Origin: Angiostrongylus vasorum
Lineage: Eukaryota; Nematoda; Chromadorea; Rhabditida; Metastrongylidae
Length of the DNA: 64,000 nt
NCBI GenBank assembly: GCA_018806985.1
Contig: JADANN010000402.1
Location: 124,001 to 188,000 of the forward strand
Direction of reading: 5' to 3'
Shown here: one piece after another, positions 11,501-24,103 of the stretch
Layout: the number at the start of each line of letters is the position of its first letter
Numbering within the stretch: position 1 is the first letter of the stretch
The notes under the pieces: generated by a model
Seen by the model: only the letters and a program-made list of their open reading frames with translations
Databases searched by the model: none
What the model was told of the DNA's origin: nothing
Position numbers and translations under genes: made by a program

Positions 11501-14500
11501 AGTTGGTCACCGTGGTGCAGGAAATTCCTTCACAAAGTTTGCTGTAGCTCGTGAGAATACCATATATTCGCTTAATACCGCAGCGAAAAATGGGGCTGAC
11601 TATGTGGAATTTGACGTTCAGCTTACGAAGGATAAGGTGAGCTCTTGTGAACCATACAGATTTCGTTTTTTTTTCTTTTTGTATGGACATTGCCTATTTC
11701 TACAGTACTTTCGAAGTGTTTTTGTAACCAGTTATTTGCTTAGTACTACTTATTTACTTGGATACTTGGATATCCCATCCTAACTGGTTGTGCGGCTCCG
11801 AGCAAAATTTCCATTTTTTTGGGAGTTTTCCTGGTTTAGCCACTGTGGTTCTCTGGTGTCCTGAGGTCAGCCTAGCCATTGTCTGCCCAGGGTCGTCACT
11901 ACCACAGCCAATCGCCGCCCTTGATCAGAGGGAGATTTGCCATCATGCGACTGGTTTGATAACAGGACGGTGGTGGATATTGGTATCGGTTTACTCTTAG
12001 CTGGGCTTCCTGGTGGAAACGGCCCACTCTTTCTCAGTTTTGGAGGTCCTATCGGGTGATGAATCCCCTGCTGTACATCGCATCGCAGGCCGACACATAG
12101 GAACACTTCTCAGCCACGACGAGGCTGTAAATTGTTGGGAGGTAAAGCTAAAAATGGATAAAGCTCTCGGTGTTGATCAATCCCCTGAGAGATGTGCCAT
12201 GCATTCGACTTTAATAAACATCGTTGGAGGTAATTGAATGCATATCTGGCTTTTACAATGACTCGCGATGGCCTAGCGATATCAAGTCTGGTACCAATTT
12301 GGTGACCCAGGAGGGATGGAGGGCTTGGTGAACCTTTGGCAAGGGATCCAGTCCTATGTGTATTGCAGGGTGCCTCCGACAATTGCGCTACGCGCGTTGG
12401 GAGGTACTTAATAGTATTTGATACGTATATGTACATATACATGTATATGTATGAAAAGTTTTAGAATCTTATGTCGTTGCAGGTGGCAGTGATTTACCAC
12501 GATTTCCACGTGCTAGTTTCTGTTGCAAAGCGTCATTCATCCGGAAATTTTTCGGAAGTGTTGCGACCTTCAAATTTGCACAATGAGAAAAATGTGGACT
12601 TCCATGAAATCCCTGTAAAAGATCTCAAACTGCACCAGCTAAAACTTCTGATGGTGAGTTTATTTGTTATGGAAAGCATTTCGAAATCCATAGCTACCAT
12701 TCGTTCTTTGACAAATGGTAGCATGTAATTAGATAAGGAACAAGACATTTACGATCTCATTCCTTCTTTTTCGTGCTTGGTTAACAGCATTTTTATCCAT
12801 TATCTTTTATATTCTTCAATGAAAGGAATAGTTTTTTTTCCTTTTTCTTTGCAGTGGTATTTCGTCTGTTTCAGTTAGATAACGTGAATTTCCTGAAAAA
12901 GAAAGAAAATGTAAAGAAGCTTGTGGAAGATGATGATGAAGCGGAAGACTTCAAACCATTTCCCACATTAGTTGAAGCACTGGCGAAGGTCGATCCGGAT
13001 GTTGGATTCAACGTCGAAGTGAAATATCCCATGATGCAATCCGTACGTGTTATTGTGAAATCCAATGAACAAAATTTCGTTACATGAGAGGAACTGGGAT
13101 AACTCTCCGCTTTATAGACAATAATGATTGAGATCATGTGTTCAGAATGGGGAACATGAGTGTGACCATTATTTTGAACGCAACGAGTTTATTGACGTTG
13201 TCTTGGCTGACCTTCTCAATAACGCGGGTACCCGACGGATTATGTTCTCCAGCTTTGATCCAGACATCTGCAGTTTGTAAGTATTTTGTCAACTTTTTGA
13301 GCTTTTTCGTTTTCAAGAAAAATATTGAGTAAGTCCTTCAAAAAGAGACCAAAATATAAATAAGACCGCTGGATCCTAACCAAGAACTGTAAGTTGATAG
13401 GGAAAAGATAAGGACAATGAAAGCCCTATTCTGTTTTTTAATTGACGGTCTACGAGTGATGAACAAAGTAAATTTTTACAGAATATCAATGAAGCAGAAT
13501 AAGTATCCTGTGCTGTTTCTTTGTGTTGGAGAAACACAGCGCTACACACGTTTCCAGGATCAGCGCAGTAGTACAAGTTTAACAGCTGTAAACTTTGCTG
13601 CAGGAGCTGATATAATGGTATGTGTCAGATCTTTATCGTCGAATGAGGTCTTATTATGCTTTCCTGGGTGTCGAATAACGCTATGTATTTTCATAGATTC
13701 ATCACCTAGAAGGGTCATCAGAGTATCATGGCTTACATGGTGTTCCCTCTCTCCGTCCGGAACCCAGCTAGTAGTAAACCATGTCAAACACTGCACCTTT
13801 CCTGGAAGAAACCTAGACGCAGAATGGCGAGCTTTAATCCGATAAAAATGGGTAGGAATCACTCGTGGGGACAATAGGCTCTGGCAAGGATTTTTTGAAT
13901 AAAATAGAAAAGATTTGTCAAATGGCAAACTAATCAGCGTGCAGGAAATTATACTTTTAACCGCTCGATTCTTCACGGAGGTATACCATGTAAACCAACT
14001 TGGTAAATTACAAGGTGTTCTTTTCTCGATCTGTTGACTTGACTAAGTTTTTTGGAATAAATAACTAATTATACACCTGGGTGACCCGTCTTCATGATCT
14101 TATGATTTCCACGGCATTATCCATTTGACCGATATTTTGCTGATTAGGCAATTTTTCCTGAAGTCAAGGTCGCCGCACCAAGGCCTTCAGGTCGCCATCA
14201 CAGCTAATCGCCGACTATTGTGGATTAGAAGGGGGTTTGCAACCTGCTTTAGTGTTTACTTTAATATAGTACATTTAACTTCTGTAGAACTGTCTTCTTC
14301 GATTGTCTCCTCACTTACGTCGCTCTTGCGTACTGCACAAAATCCTCTAGGTAGAGAAATAAAACATGAATGGGTAGATGTTATTTTCCTACTGATTTCA
14401 TATTGGCAGTTTTAGGGTGTCAATTTCAACTCGGAAGATCTCTTGAATGACCCTTATCCAGTGAAACGGGCAAACGATTTTGGTCTGATCACTTTTGTTT

Positions 14501-15002
14501 GGGGAGAAGATTTGGATAAGAAGGAGAACATTAATTACTTTAAGAAGGAACTTGGCGTTGACGGCCTCATTTATGACAGGTGTGTTGAGATTTCGAAATT
14601 TCTTTGCAGCCGATGCGGAGCATTGTCCTTGAAAAGTCTTTCAATTTCAGAATCGGTGAGGATGAGCGTCGCAGAAATGTGTTTATAGTAGAGCGCGAGG
14701 TTAAGCGTGCGTTATTTAAAATAGAATCAGGAGCTAACTCGCCACAGAGGTATTGTTTTCGATTTGCTAGCCATCGTCTTAATAGCCATCTTGTTACCAT
14801 CACTCGAACTTAATAAATCTTCAGAGCAGTATCACCTCTTGGATCAATCAGCTCAGCCTCATCTCTGGATGGTGCGCTTCTTTTACATGAAGAAACTCTG
14901 AAAACATGTGTGACACCTAATGATGTATCAGTAGTCGATTTAAACGGTGACGTGGATATAAATCTTCTGAACGTCGCTTCTACTGTGCATGTTACTCGCT
15001 GA
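5554..15002 (+). CDS. GPCPD1: Glycerophosphocholine phosphodiesterase, GPCPD1-type (CBM20 + GDPD)
   Basis: Ten exons: 5554-5708, 6598-6701, 10783-11636, 12483-12653, 12875-13042, 13146-13276, 13482-13617, 14416-14579, 14651-14749, 14825-15002 (TGA). All introns are GT-AG and all phases agree, giving 2,160 nt and 719 residues; human GPCPD1 is 672. Residues 1-~110 form a CBM20-like module ([35 protein letters not shown]). The GDPD barrel starts near residue 325 with VGHRGAGNS, then [12 protein letters not shown] and VIYHDFH, supplying the expected catalytic His, metal-binding Glu/Asp and second His. Later blocks [19 protein letters not shown] and [10 protein letters not shown] are also conserved. 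The family hydrolyses glycerophosphocholine to choline and glycerol-3-phosphate, probably in the cytosol since no signal peptide is seen. A DEEDDDDD acidic run resembles the one in vertebrate GPCPD1. Introns 1, 2, 3 and 7 are loaded with repeats; intron 2 is 4.1 kb. The first two exons are small but fixed by phase and homology. Confidence 0.93.
5762..6220. repeat. FB2 repeats forming two fold-backs in GPCPD1 intron 1
   Basis: A plus-oriented FB2 copy (5,762-~5,925) is followed by a 36-bp hairpin of 'aaaaggttaacat' and its complement around 5,957-5,993. Then comes a palindromic unit (6,000-6,215) whose halves 'gatagatcgaaccacaagggcc' (shortened) and 'ggtaatcgtggttcgatc' pair with each other. 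The forward sense of the last unit contains 'gtggtgcagtatg' and 'ggttcgatc', close to pol III A and B boxes. Confidence 0.65.
6222..6590. repeat. PLE-type coding-less fold-back next to GPCPD1 exon 2
   Basis: The left arm opens with 'gaactgatcttgttaagctgatgcgag' (shortened), then a (TTG)n/(GT)n stretch, then 'gacgttcaggtgatttcgcc'. The right arm is the inverse: 'gctctgaggaaggcgaaatc', 'gacgtttgtcatcgatcaac', 'agtttataagaacatataaa'. The arms are separated by only ~60 bp. Both match the arms of the complete element at 55.9-57.8 kb. The right end stops within ~10 bp of the splice acceptor of exon 2 (AG at 6,596-6,597). Confidence 0.75.
8340..8960 (+). pseudogene. Decayed LINE reverse transcriptase fragment
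   Basis: In shifting frames the stretch reads as reverse transcriptase palm. Around 8,510-8,600 it encodes [12 protein letters not shown] followed by [14 protein letters not shown], where the first block corresponds to the F-A-D-D catalytic motif with the first Asp changed to Asn. Stops and frame changes surround it, so it is inactive. It lies inside intron 2 of the GPCPD1-type gene. The non-LTR clade cannot be decided by eye. Confidence 0.55.
9205..9440 (+). repeat. RepD dispersed repeat
   Basis: Shares 'ggatcccagcacttc', 'cgatttattttcgcgaatcc', 'gaggaattcgtcttc', 'gaatgctggt' and 'aaggcatttctacgtggatt' with the segments at 24,295-24,505 and 49,945-50,165, in the same order and strand. No intact coding frame; its class is unknown. 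Confidence 0.65.
9590..9770 (+). repeat. PLE terminal arm, single
   Basis: It has 'gatcttataaactgatcttg', '(gtt)n', 'tggtcgatggctgacg' and 'gcgatttcgccttcctcag', the left-arm sequence of the 55.9-57.8 kb element. No partner arm is adjacent, although a variant 'gctctgaggaagacgagagc' of the opposite orientation lies at ~10,240. Confidence 0.65.
11749..12100 (+). repeat. RepC dispersed repeat in GPCPD1 intron 3
   Basis: Near full-length plus-oriented RepC ('acttggatacttgg', 'gtcgtcactaccacagccaatcg', 'tttgataacaggacggtggtgg' shortened), immediately followed by a SINE1 copy in the opposite orientation. Both sit inside the intron between exons 3 and 4 of the GPCPD1-type gene. Confidence 0.75.
12151..12400 (-). 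repeat. SINE1 copy, minus strand
   Basis: The reverse complement shows the tail 'ggataaagctctcggtgttg', the body 'ggtaccaatttgg' and the tRNA-like head ending 'attgcgctacgcgcg'. Located in intron 3 of the GPCPD1-type gene. Confidence 0.75.
14066..14235 (+). repeat. Degenerate RepC fragment in GPCPD1 intron 7
   Basis: 'acacctgggtgacccgtc', 'caaggccttcaggtcgccatc' (shortened) and 'acagctaatcgccgac' follow the RepC order but are strongly diverged. Confidence 0.45.
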
Positions 15003-18000
15003 TGGCCTCTGTCATTTCTTCCATACCGTTCCCGGGTTATACATGTGCACGATGTGTGTTTGTCTTTTGCTATCACTATCGGATTCGGATTTAAATCCAT
15101 ATCGTCAACATCAGTCCATAACTTCCTCCATTCCATTTTACTAGCATCTTATTAAGCGTGTATGAAGCCTTCTAGACAGTAGTAGTGGATGTACAAGTAG
15201 CGTTATGATTATCATCTTTCTTAATGTCTCAGGATACCTCTGGCGTCTGTCTCACATTGTCTCACAGCATTTAGCTCTACATATGAACCAAAAACAACCT
15301 ACTTGTGATTACCGTCATAATTTCATTCGTGAGACGTCGCTTCCCCACCCCACCCCCGTTTCTTTTTTCAGTCATTTGTTGTTGGCTCTCGTTGGTTTTC
15401 GTTAGAGGCGTTCTTAAGCACTCATTATATGTGTTTTTACTCTTTCTCTTTTTCCTTCTTTTTTCTGAAGAATAACGAACTTAAACAGTTTGTTTTACTG
15501 TGACGCAGTGTTTTTCTTTTTTCTTCACCTTCAGAGTGCTGTCTGTTGTACGGAAAACGCGAGTTTTTCCCTGCTGCTACCGGTATATCCAAATAATTGT
15601 ATGAACCAAGAAAATCTATTATGACGATTGGGATATCAATATATTCCGAGTATTTTTATGAAAAGAAACTTTATATGTATCGTTTGTGCTCTGATTTCTT
15701 CACGTGCTAGTAATTGCTCACGTGTAACTCCATTTTTCTTTTTATACAGTATCCATTATTGTTGTAATATTTTTTGCCCGCTGGCTTATGTTCGAGTATT
15801 TTACTTTCGGAAGTATTTGAACGAACGTTGTCCTCTAACTCTAACACAACGGCGTGACCTCTAAAGGATTCCTACGATGCAAGAGAAAGATGGCAAGATT
15901 TAACCATTAAGCCCACCCACATTCCCTCTTATAGTGAGTTCTACTGATTGCGATTAAAGCTACTGGAATTTACAAATCACTGCTTAGAAGATAAAAAGTT
16001 TTCTTCTTCCATAGTCAGTAAAGTTCCGATTTTTCGGGACTGGTGACACGGGCTTCTTCCAGAATACTCTTTGAAGGCACTTATTTTGAACACGAAAGCA
16101 AATGAACGAGAAAGAATTCGTGTTCGTCAGTGCATCGCTTATGTGTTCAGCTGCCGTTCTTTCGTCAGAAATTTGGAATTATAAGGATCGTCACCAGTTT
16201 CTCGAAAGTTTCGATTCTAAACACATTTGAATTTGAGAGGGTACTGTATAGGATCTATGGTCGCATTCTGAACCCTTGAGATGCTGCAGTGTACGAGAAG
16301 TGATTGTCAGTTACCGAGTAACAAGCAACGTTGCGCGACTAAGTGATTGCTGCATTGCAGTGGTAACCAGCCATGCTTGTGCGTATTAGCAGTGTTTACG
16401 AGATCAGCAGTAGTGCAATAATGAGGAAGCTGTATTGGGTAAATTGCGTGCCTTGCTCCCGTCCTTGAATAATGTGAGTCTTGAGCTGCTCTTCTCTGGA
16501 CGTGATCAGAACGTTACGGTGGTATCCCGCGGTTCCCGACAGGTGTCGTAGGGTGCCACATTGCGTAACACCATCACTGGCACCGAATGTGCTCTTATTA
16601 TGTGGATTTTCTTCCAGGCATTTGTTGTATTGTCATATAAGGACGTCTGAGAACGAGCATGTTTACTTTCTATGTGCACGAGAAAGATACGGTTAGAGAA
16701 TGTACCGAGGCCAACGCTACTTTGAGGGGTGGGACATTCAAGTATTTCCCTACATACCAGAGTTCTTTAGTAGATATGGCTATTTGGAAGCAACTAGGAA
16801 TTGAATTACGTTGTTTATAGAAGTTGGTGAGTGCTTTTTGGCCCAAATCAGCCCTTGCGTTCTCATGTATGCTGCTATTTGTTTATGAGAACTGCTTGTC
16901 ACTACCTAGGCAAATGGGTACTACATAGTTCTCTCATGTAAGGAAATTTCTGGGAAGAGTAGGATAAGGCTAAACTGGTTCTATATTTTCGTTGGTATTC
17001 TGGAACGCTTACCACCGTATCGTTTCCTGCATAACTGCAATACTTAAGCTGTTCAGAACAGTATTGACTTATGGGAAAGAGTTCAATGTACTGATCTGAA
17101 GGTCGGTGTGATTTTCATAAAATGTTAATTCAAGTTCAAGTACTCGAAATTCAGATTCTCTAGGGGTTGGAAGCGAATTTGAAATCTTTAGTTTTTCTAA
17201 CCGATGCGTAGTAAGTGCAAACACCAGTGTACAGTAATGAATGGCACCACCTTGTCCTGATGGATGAGGCAATGCATCAGTTGGTGATTGTATTAAGTGC
17301 GCCTGACTGTCAATAGTTCCGTTATAGCAGGTTCACTCCAGCGATGTGTTGCTGCGTCACGTCATCTCCTACTCGATTAGTATCTCGTGGATCTCGGTGG
17401 CAATTCATTCGTGTCGTCCTCTCCCAGCACATGCTTCCGGTCAGCCGTCTGATGAGCGTGTTGTGTGCGTTCTGATTGTTTCCCAATCAGTCTGCGTAAC
17501 CTGCCATTATCTTGTCATAATTAGGAGTCATCCGTACATAACTAACATATGCACGACGAAAGTGCTAATCAACGTCTGTATCAACAGTATATTGTGAATA
17601 GATTAGGTATTTTTGGGCTTAGGACAATCCTTGTAGGTCATTGAACCTCACTATCGCCTCCAACAAGACGTTGAACTTACTCTTTCTCTCCTCCAGTGTA
17701 CCGTCGCCTTGAAGATTTATAATGTTAAAATCTGAAAACATGACCGAGTTTGTCCTGTTATCTTATTGTATTTTGTTCTACCTATCATATCTACTAACAC
17801 ATTACTTACTGCCTTTAATACTTCATATTCTAAACCATTTCTTTTTCTTTTACAACCTGAAAAGTCCTTGTAGTAAGTAAAAGAGCAAGCTGAAAGAGCA
17901 TGGGAAACCTTTTAAGCGATGGATTGATTTCTTTGTTTTCCATGAATTATCTCACATCTGTATTTTATGCTTTCCAAGTGGTATACAAGAAAAGACCAAA

Positions 18001-18740
18001 ATTCAGCCATCGGCGAAAAAAGTGCTCTGTTGATGTTTCTTTCTAAACGTGTACCTATAGAACCCATTTACACCTCTAGATATCACTGATAGATAAATAG
18101 TGGGTACCTGCATCATACTTAAATCATCCAGTGTCTAAAATTGTTCAGCTCAGCAAAGTCCACAATGAATCGGAATTTCGGTGTTTGACGAAGTCTCGAC
18201 AAATTCCTTCACACTTTCCTAACCAACTAGCGATTAATGTGGATCGCATTAAGAGTTTCTACCATGTAATTAGATTTTTTCCAGGTTGAGATTCTTAACA
18301 AAGATCTTCTGTTTAGCTGTTCATTCAAATGAAAATATCAAATTGCTTAGGTCCACTAATCTAATCATGATTTGGTTAAGGGATAAAATCCGGTATTCAA
18401 TCGCATTTAAGCACTCGTCATCGCTAGTGAGCTACAGAGACGTGTTAGACCTTTGAGGAAATTTATCTAATGAGGGGTCCAAATATTAGATGACTGTTAT
18501 TGCGTTTAAACTATTACAAGACAAATAGAGCTGTATCATAGACTTGAGTGTGAGGGAGGTGAACTTTTTTTCCGACGAGTTCAATCTTCATTTATACACA
18601 TGCGATTCGCATGATATATAATCCTGTTGGGAATCATACACATAACGATATTCCGATGATCACCTAATTCTATATTAATAAGCAACTACGAGGCTCAATT
18701 GAATGACGCATATTGCAACACGAATTAGCGCATATGTCTG
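15003..18740. other. Intergenic, no gene supported
   Basis: Downstream of the GPCPD1-type gene. T-rich tracts (15,430-15,530) may include its 3' end, but no single polyadenylation signal stands out. Reading frames here are short and lack domains; none of the repeat families is clearly present. Confidence 0.4.
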
Positions 18741-18749
18741 AACAGCTCG

Positions 18750-18940
18750 GCTGCTGACAAGGTCCTAAGGGTCAGGATTAATGATAATGATCAATTATTA
18801 CGGGATATACGGACTGAAGACTAAGAAGCAGAAGCAGAAGTACGAGGGAGTTCGGTCGCTGACAATCTCCTGTTGGGTCATGATGAATGATAATGATCAG
18901 TTATTACGCGATATACGGACAGCAGAAACAGATGTAGCGG
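18750..18940 (+). repeat. Two-unit imperfect tandem repeat, ~107 bp period
   Basis: Two copies of a block containing 'aatgataatgatca' and 'ttattacg.gatatacgga' start ~107 bp apart, each preceded by 'gctgacaa' and a related flank. The reading frame across both is open for ~80 codons on the plus strand but looks low-complexity rather than protein-like. Confidence 0.75.
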
Positions 18941-19130
18941 GTGCAAGAGAAGAAGAAGTGGCGAATGATCAAATTGGTGAGGAAAGATTCCTGATGAATG
19001 AATATACAATAAACTTGTAAAAGAAAGATCTTAAAATAATTAGGAACAGGCTGTGAATGGAAAAGAAGAACTTCTTCATCTTTATAATGCTTATTAAGAA
19101 TAGTTCTTCTTTTCTTATGTTATTTAGGTA

Positions 19131-19410
19131 TAAAAGGATAAAGCTCTCGGTGTTGATCAATCCCTGAGGAATGCTTCATGCATCCGACTTCACTATGTAT
19201 CGTTGGAGGTGAGCGAATGCATAACTGGCCGTTACAATGACTCGGGGTGGCCTACCGATGTATCGAGCCAGTGCTGCTATCCTCCCAGACAACTCTGGCA
19301 CCAATTTGCGGACCCCGGAGGTTTGGAAGGCCTGGTGGGCCATGGGCGCAAGGACCGATCCCACGTGTGTGTTCCTGGACGCCTCCGACCATTGCGTCAC
19401 ACGCGCCCCT
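19131..19410 (-). repeat. SINE1 copy, full-length, minus strand
   Basis: Complete SINE1 from the tail 'aaggataaagctctcggtg' through the body 'tctggcaccaatttgcggac' to the head 'attgcgtcacacgcgcccc' (each complementary to the copy at 4,031). Confidence 0.85.
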
Positions 19411-22400
19411 GTTATGTAGGTATATGACATAGAATTCTAACACAATGTTCAATTTTAGCACATGAACAGAGATGCCAATTTTTTCCATAATCAGCTCTGA
19501 AGACTCGAAAAAACATACGAGAAGCATTACCGTATTGCCTTAAATAATATATATACATTCCAAATTACAACTTTTATTTTGAAGTTTTCCATACAAGCAT
19601 GGCAGCAGCTGTTGTCACTGACATAATCATCACAGCATCTTACCCTACCCGGTCAGAATCCTGCTTGTTCAGCCTCATTGCTTAAAATACGAATCTGGAT
19701 AAAGAGAATACACACAGAAGAAGCCTTTTGTTAATTATAGAAAAATTAGAAACTAAGCATGAGAAAGTTTGACTCTCGTCTGTAGTGGCTCTTATCATAG
19801 GCAGTAATGTCCAGTATGGGTTTAGATATGTTCACTTGAAGATGAAAGGCAAATATTTCTTCTCCAGTCGCATGTGCATTGAACTCGATGCACGATGCAG
19901 CTGGTGCTCTTCTTCATTCGATGACGACATTTTATAGGTGAATTTGTAACACAGTGGTGTTAATTGCGTTAGAGGGTCAATAATGTAAAATTCCTGCATA
20001 ATTATGATCACCGCCTTTCTGAATGATGGCAAAAGCTTTTTTTTTACGATGTGCGGATTTACCCATAAGCGATTTCATTGCAGTGATATTATTGCATATA
20101 TCTAGCACCATTACCTTAAATATACGACAAAAGCAATCGATATCTTTAGCCCTTGTTCTTCCATAGGATTTTCATTTTGTTCTAAATTCGTTCTCTCTGA
20201 TGTTCGTCGAGTATTATCATGGTCTTCTTAACGAATTCTTCTTCAAACCGCTCTTCCACTTCCAATAATTAAGGCGTCGTCCGTTGGTTAATGATGGCTG
20301 CAGTTGTAAATCATACGCTGAATGACCAATCCGAGGCTGACGTATATTACAGTGCGGGAACGAGCCTGCACCACCACCTCTTTTGACCTCAGTGAACGAC
20401 ATCCATCCATTCCCATTCCCAAAACCAACTCCTAGCATTATGGATGTTGATCGAACACACCGAATAGTAATGGATACCAGAGAGAAACTAGTAACAAAAA
20501 ATCTGTATTCGGTAAGGTATCGCTTTCTAGGAAGAAATCTTCCGACGTCCATTTCTTTCTTAGGTGTTTGTCCAGAGAAGAAAGCAGGCATTTTTCATCT
20601 ATCACGTCAAACTCTGGAAATGTAAAGATTCTATTGTCGAAATCTCATTCATTCAATCTATATAGTTAGATCCAATCTGAAAATGTGCTCATACGGCTGA
20701 ATCCATAGTCCTAAGACGTCCACTGGGAAGAAGATAATGATAACACTCCAACTGAAACTTGAATTCTACCAATCTATGAGCTGAAGTTTTTGAGACGTAC
20801 CACACCTACATGGTGATGGCTCACATATTTGGCGTTCATTGATCACTAAATATTTGAGTGGTAGGGTGTGTTCTGCATTGAAAAGTGAATTTATGAAGGT
20901 GTGCAATGTTTACCGTGCAAAAAGCATTCTGAGAAAATGATGAACAGTGCAAGAATAGTTCGACCTTCACACTTCTCGAGTACTTTTTGTGTCTATTGTT
21001 TGATGTTCTCAATGTCTTCTTTCGGGAATCGTGGACGGTTCCGTTCAGCGTCTTATATTTCTTACCGGCTATCATAACTCTCCATTATTAATGGGGTAAT
21101 ATCGGTATATTACTCTTTGTGTTGCCGCTGTCTATTGGCCTCGGCAAAGAGCAGTCGTCCTGAATTGTTCGTCGGGAAGTGAATACGGACCGATTGGAGA
21201 CGGACGCAATGATATCCATGAATTATTAAGGCAATATGGTTGGTTGATCTTTTCGGCCAAGGACCACAGTAACCATAGCGCTCGTCTTATAAAGCACGAG
21301 CGAAATTGATTTAGGGCACTGCTGGTGTTAGCTAGTAATGACGCTATTATTGGAAGATAAATGTTGGTCATCTTAACTAAGGTAATTCGTGTCTTGCTCC
21401 ATCTATAGTCCTTTGCTTCAATCCTCCTCTATGTTCCACTCTCCAGTGCTTATAATACTGCTAGGTTTTGGAAGGGGGCTCTTATAAGGGTGTTTGAGCA
21501 AAAAGCCTGTTAAGGAATCCAATAAGGCAACGTTAAACTTTTTTCTTCCTGCATTGCAAATTAATGCGTAGTCCTTCTTATGATAATAAGGCACTCTTGC
21601 AGTTCCTTGCTGTAGTGAGCCTCTTGTGCTATATCATTTGTATACCCGGAAGATCCAGTGGCTTCGCGGAACGCGTGGACCCAGATGTGGACTTGGCCTT
21701 TACGATTCAATTGCACTCATAATGACAATGTTGTCAATCAATTCGTATAGAAGCTAGGAGGCTCATCTTTCCGTAGAACTCTCGGAATACAAGGTTTCTT
21801 TCTCGGATTTCACATGAAGTCTTTATTTTCCCCAAGCCCTGTGAAAAAACAATAATAGACAAGAATGGGATTAAACCACTGCAAAAATCGGAATAATGGA
21901 GCTGTTCTTGAAATACAGTGACGGTCAATTAGGCAAAACTATACCATTGTTGGAATGAATAAAGGATGTTTTTTAATAAAACCCTCATCTGGCTTCATTC
22001 ACTCATACACACTCTGTATCTGGTGGTAGAAAGATGAACGAGATTATTACACATCTATGAATATCCATCTATCAATCGCATAACCTCTCAGCTACACAAC
22101 AGGGATATCCTGCACAACAATGTCTCACCTGCTGTTCGCGCTGAGCTTTACAACAAATGAGCTCGACCACGAACGAACAACGATAATCTGTAAGGCGGTG
22201 ACATTGTCCAAAGCAGCTCCATTTATAATATTGTTCGCTTCTTAGAACGAATTGTCCAAATACTCTTAAGTTATATGGTTCACACAGTTATGCCGCCTTC
22301 CGAAGTGCATAATCTCAAGAATTAGAAGCTGAAGCTGTGTAGTACAACCTTAAAAAAGTTACTGCGACAACGAAATACGATAGGTTAGAAGTAAACTGCT

Positions 22401-24091
22401 CCAACACACAGTCGCAATGCCATATTGGAGTTTTGAAACCATGAAGGGGTTTTGAACTCTCCTCTCACGTAGGAAGTTTCCCTAATCTAACGCTTTTCGT
22501 CGTGCCACCGAACGATGGCACTCACTTATATTCCCTATGACCATCCTTTAAGCGCTTTCTTGTCAATGTTGCAGTATAAAAGATGTGATTGTTTGAAACA
22601 TGTAAGCATGATTCTCATTCACTGGTGCGATAGAACTTGCTTGCTTTTCCAAGAAGGTGCCAAGAGGTCTAGCTCAGAGCCAAGGTTCACTAGGTGGAGT
22701 AGGCTGAGATGGAGTTTGGCTTTCAGATAAAAAGTGCAGAAACTAACAAACAGATTTTTTATTCCTTGTCTATGAAGGCATTGTTTTATATCTGACAATG
22801 TTACTACTGACTACTGACCAACGAATGATGGAACCACCAGCGAACACATTTATTGCATGAAAGATTTACGACGTTGATAGGACTCGCCTGTGTCTTTCTA
22901 AATTGCCAATAAACCTAGACTTTGGTTAACGCTTAGCTTATCACAAGGTAGCCCAACTCATTTAGCCATACAAATTAGTGAAGAAGCTTTGCAAAGCTTA
23001 ATTAGCTATTCAGAAGTCACTTGTTGTTATCAAGGTGAAAGATTTCACCTCTGCCAACTTTCAACTGGGCAAATCATCCTCCGTGCCACTTGGATAACCG
23101 AACTGTTTTCTGCATGCCTATTAGGAATGATGAATACACTACCGTTGCCGCAGAATATGAAACTTGAGACGAATTTAGGGTTTTCTTCACCAAAAAGGTT
23201 CAGCCGGTGCCCTTGCGATCTAATTAGGGGGCGGGATGTCGTATTGTAGACGCCAGCGTAGGCGCCATCCACTTCATCGCACCAAACAGTAGCCTCCAGA
23301 CTTTTAGTCCCTATTCATTTTCTAGAATTTTAACCTAATTTATCCTGTATTTTGCTAGATGTTGGAAAAGGTTTTTGGAGCACAAGTTGCCGTTAAGATT
23401 GAGACCCACTTTGTCGAATCACACAGCTTCGCGAAGTTCAAGAGCTAACGGCGTCATCTGAACAGACAGACACAATTTAGGACCTAACCTCTACTACGTT
23501 TTTTTACTTTACTTTAGCAAATCCAGTTTTTGTTATTTTTTATCACTTTTAAATCTTCAAACACCAAAGTTGTTTTTTTAATATCCGTTCCTACTATCCT
23601 TGAGCTCAGTATTTATTACCGTTTTAAGAGCAGTGGACTAGGAAGAATGCAACCTGTTCCCTACTTAATCTAGTCGACCTTCTCTCTATCTGCTACACTT
23701 CCATTAGACCAGTTAATGGAATAAGCGTAGTTTAATGGAAGTAAAAAAAATCCACCCTTTCTAACTCAGTGTTGCTGTATGCAGTAGAGTTCATGCAGTT
23801 CTCGATCGTCACTAACTTGGTGACTACAACGACGTCTTTCCTGGGATAATCCTCTCATCGCGCAAGATTATTAGATTACGACCTCCGTCAGTCTGATCTG
23901 AGACTATTTTAGTATTACATCTATGACGTATTTGTAGTTATCTATGTCTAGAAGGGAATAGTGAAACAATGTTGAACTGAATTTGCCGAGTTGTTCATTC
24001 ACTCTCTCCTAAAAATCCTTTCCTCCTTGCTATTCAGCCGTTTCACTGTTCGAACCCTTCAAATTGATCCACTGAATAATTTGTACTGTTT
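19411..24091. other. Intergenic, no gene supported
   Basis: Several open frames of 60-125 codons occur (for example on the minus strand at 20,217-20,591 and 23,045-23,272), but none has a recognisable motif or convincing splice borders. They may be decayed mobile-element or coding remnants. No copies of SINE1, RepC or PLE are evident. Confidence 0.4.
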
Positions 24092-24103
24092 TTTTAAATT
24101 CAG
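24092..24103 (+). promoter_or_regulatory. Splice acceptor abutting start codon (putative SL trans-splice site)
   Basis: 'ttttttaaattcag' directly precedes the ATG at 24,104. A polypyrimidine run plus CAG against the start codon is what an SL-accepting outron end looks like. Confidence 0.55.

Noticed and set aside
20217..20591. 124-codon minus-strand frame
   Set aside because: No recognisable motif, no matching plus/minus exon chain, and no homology I can name; left unannotated.
22989..23272. Overlapping ~80-codon frames on both strands
   Set aside because: Length is within chance for this composition and neither translation has a family signature.
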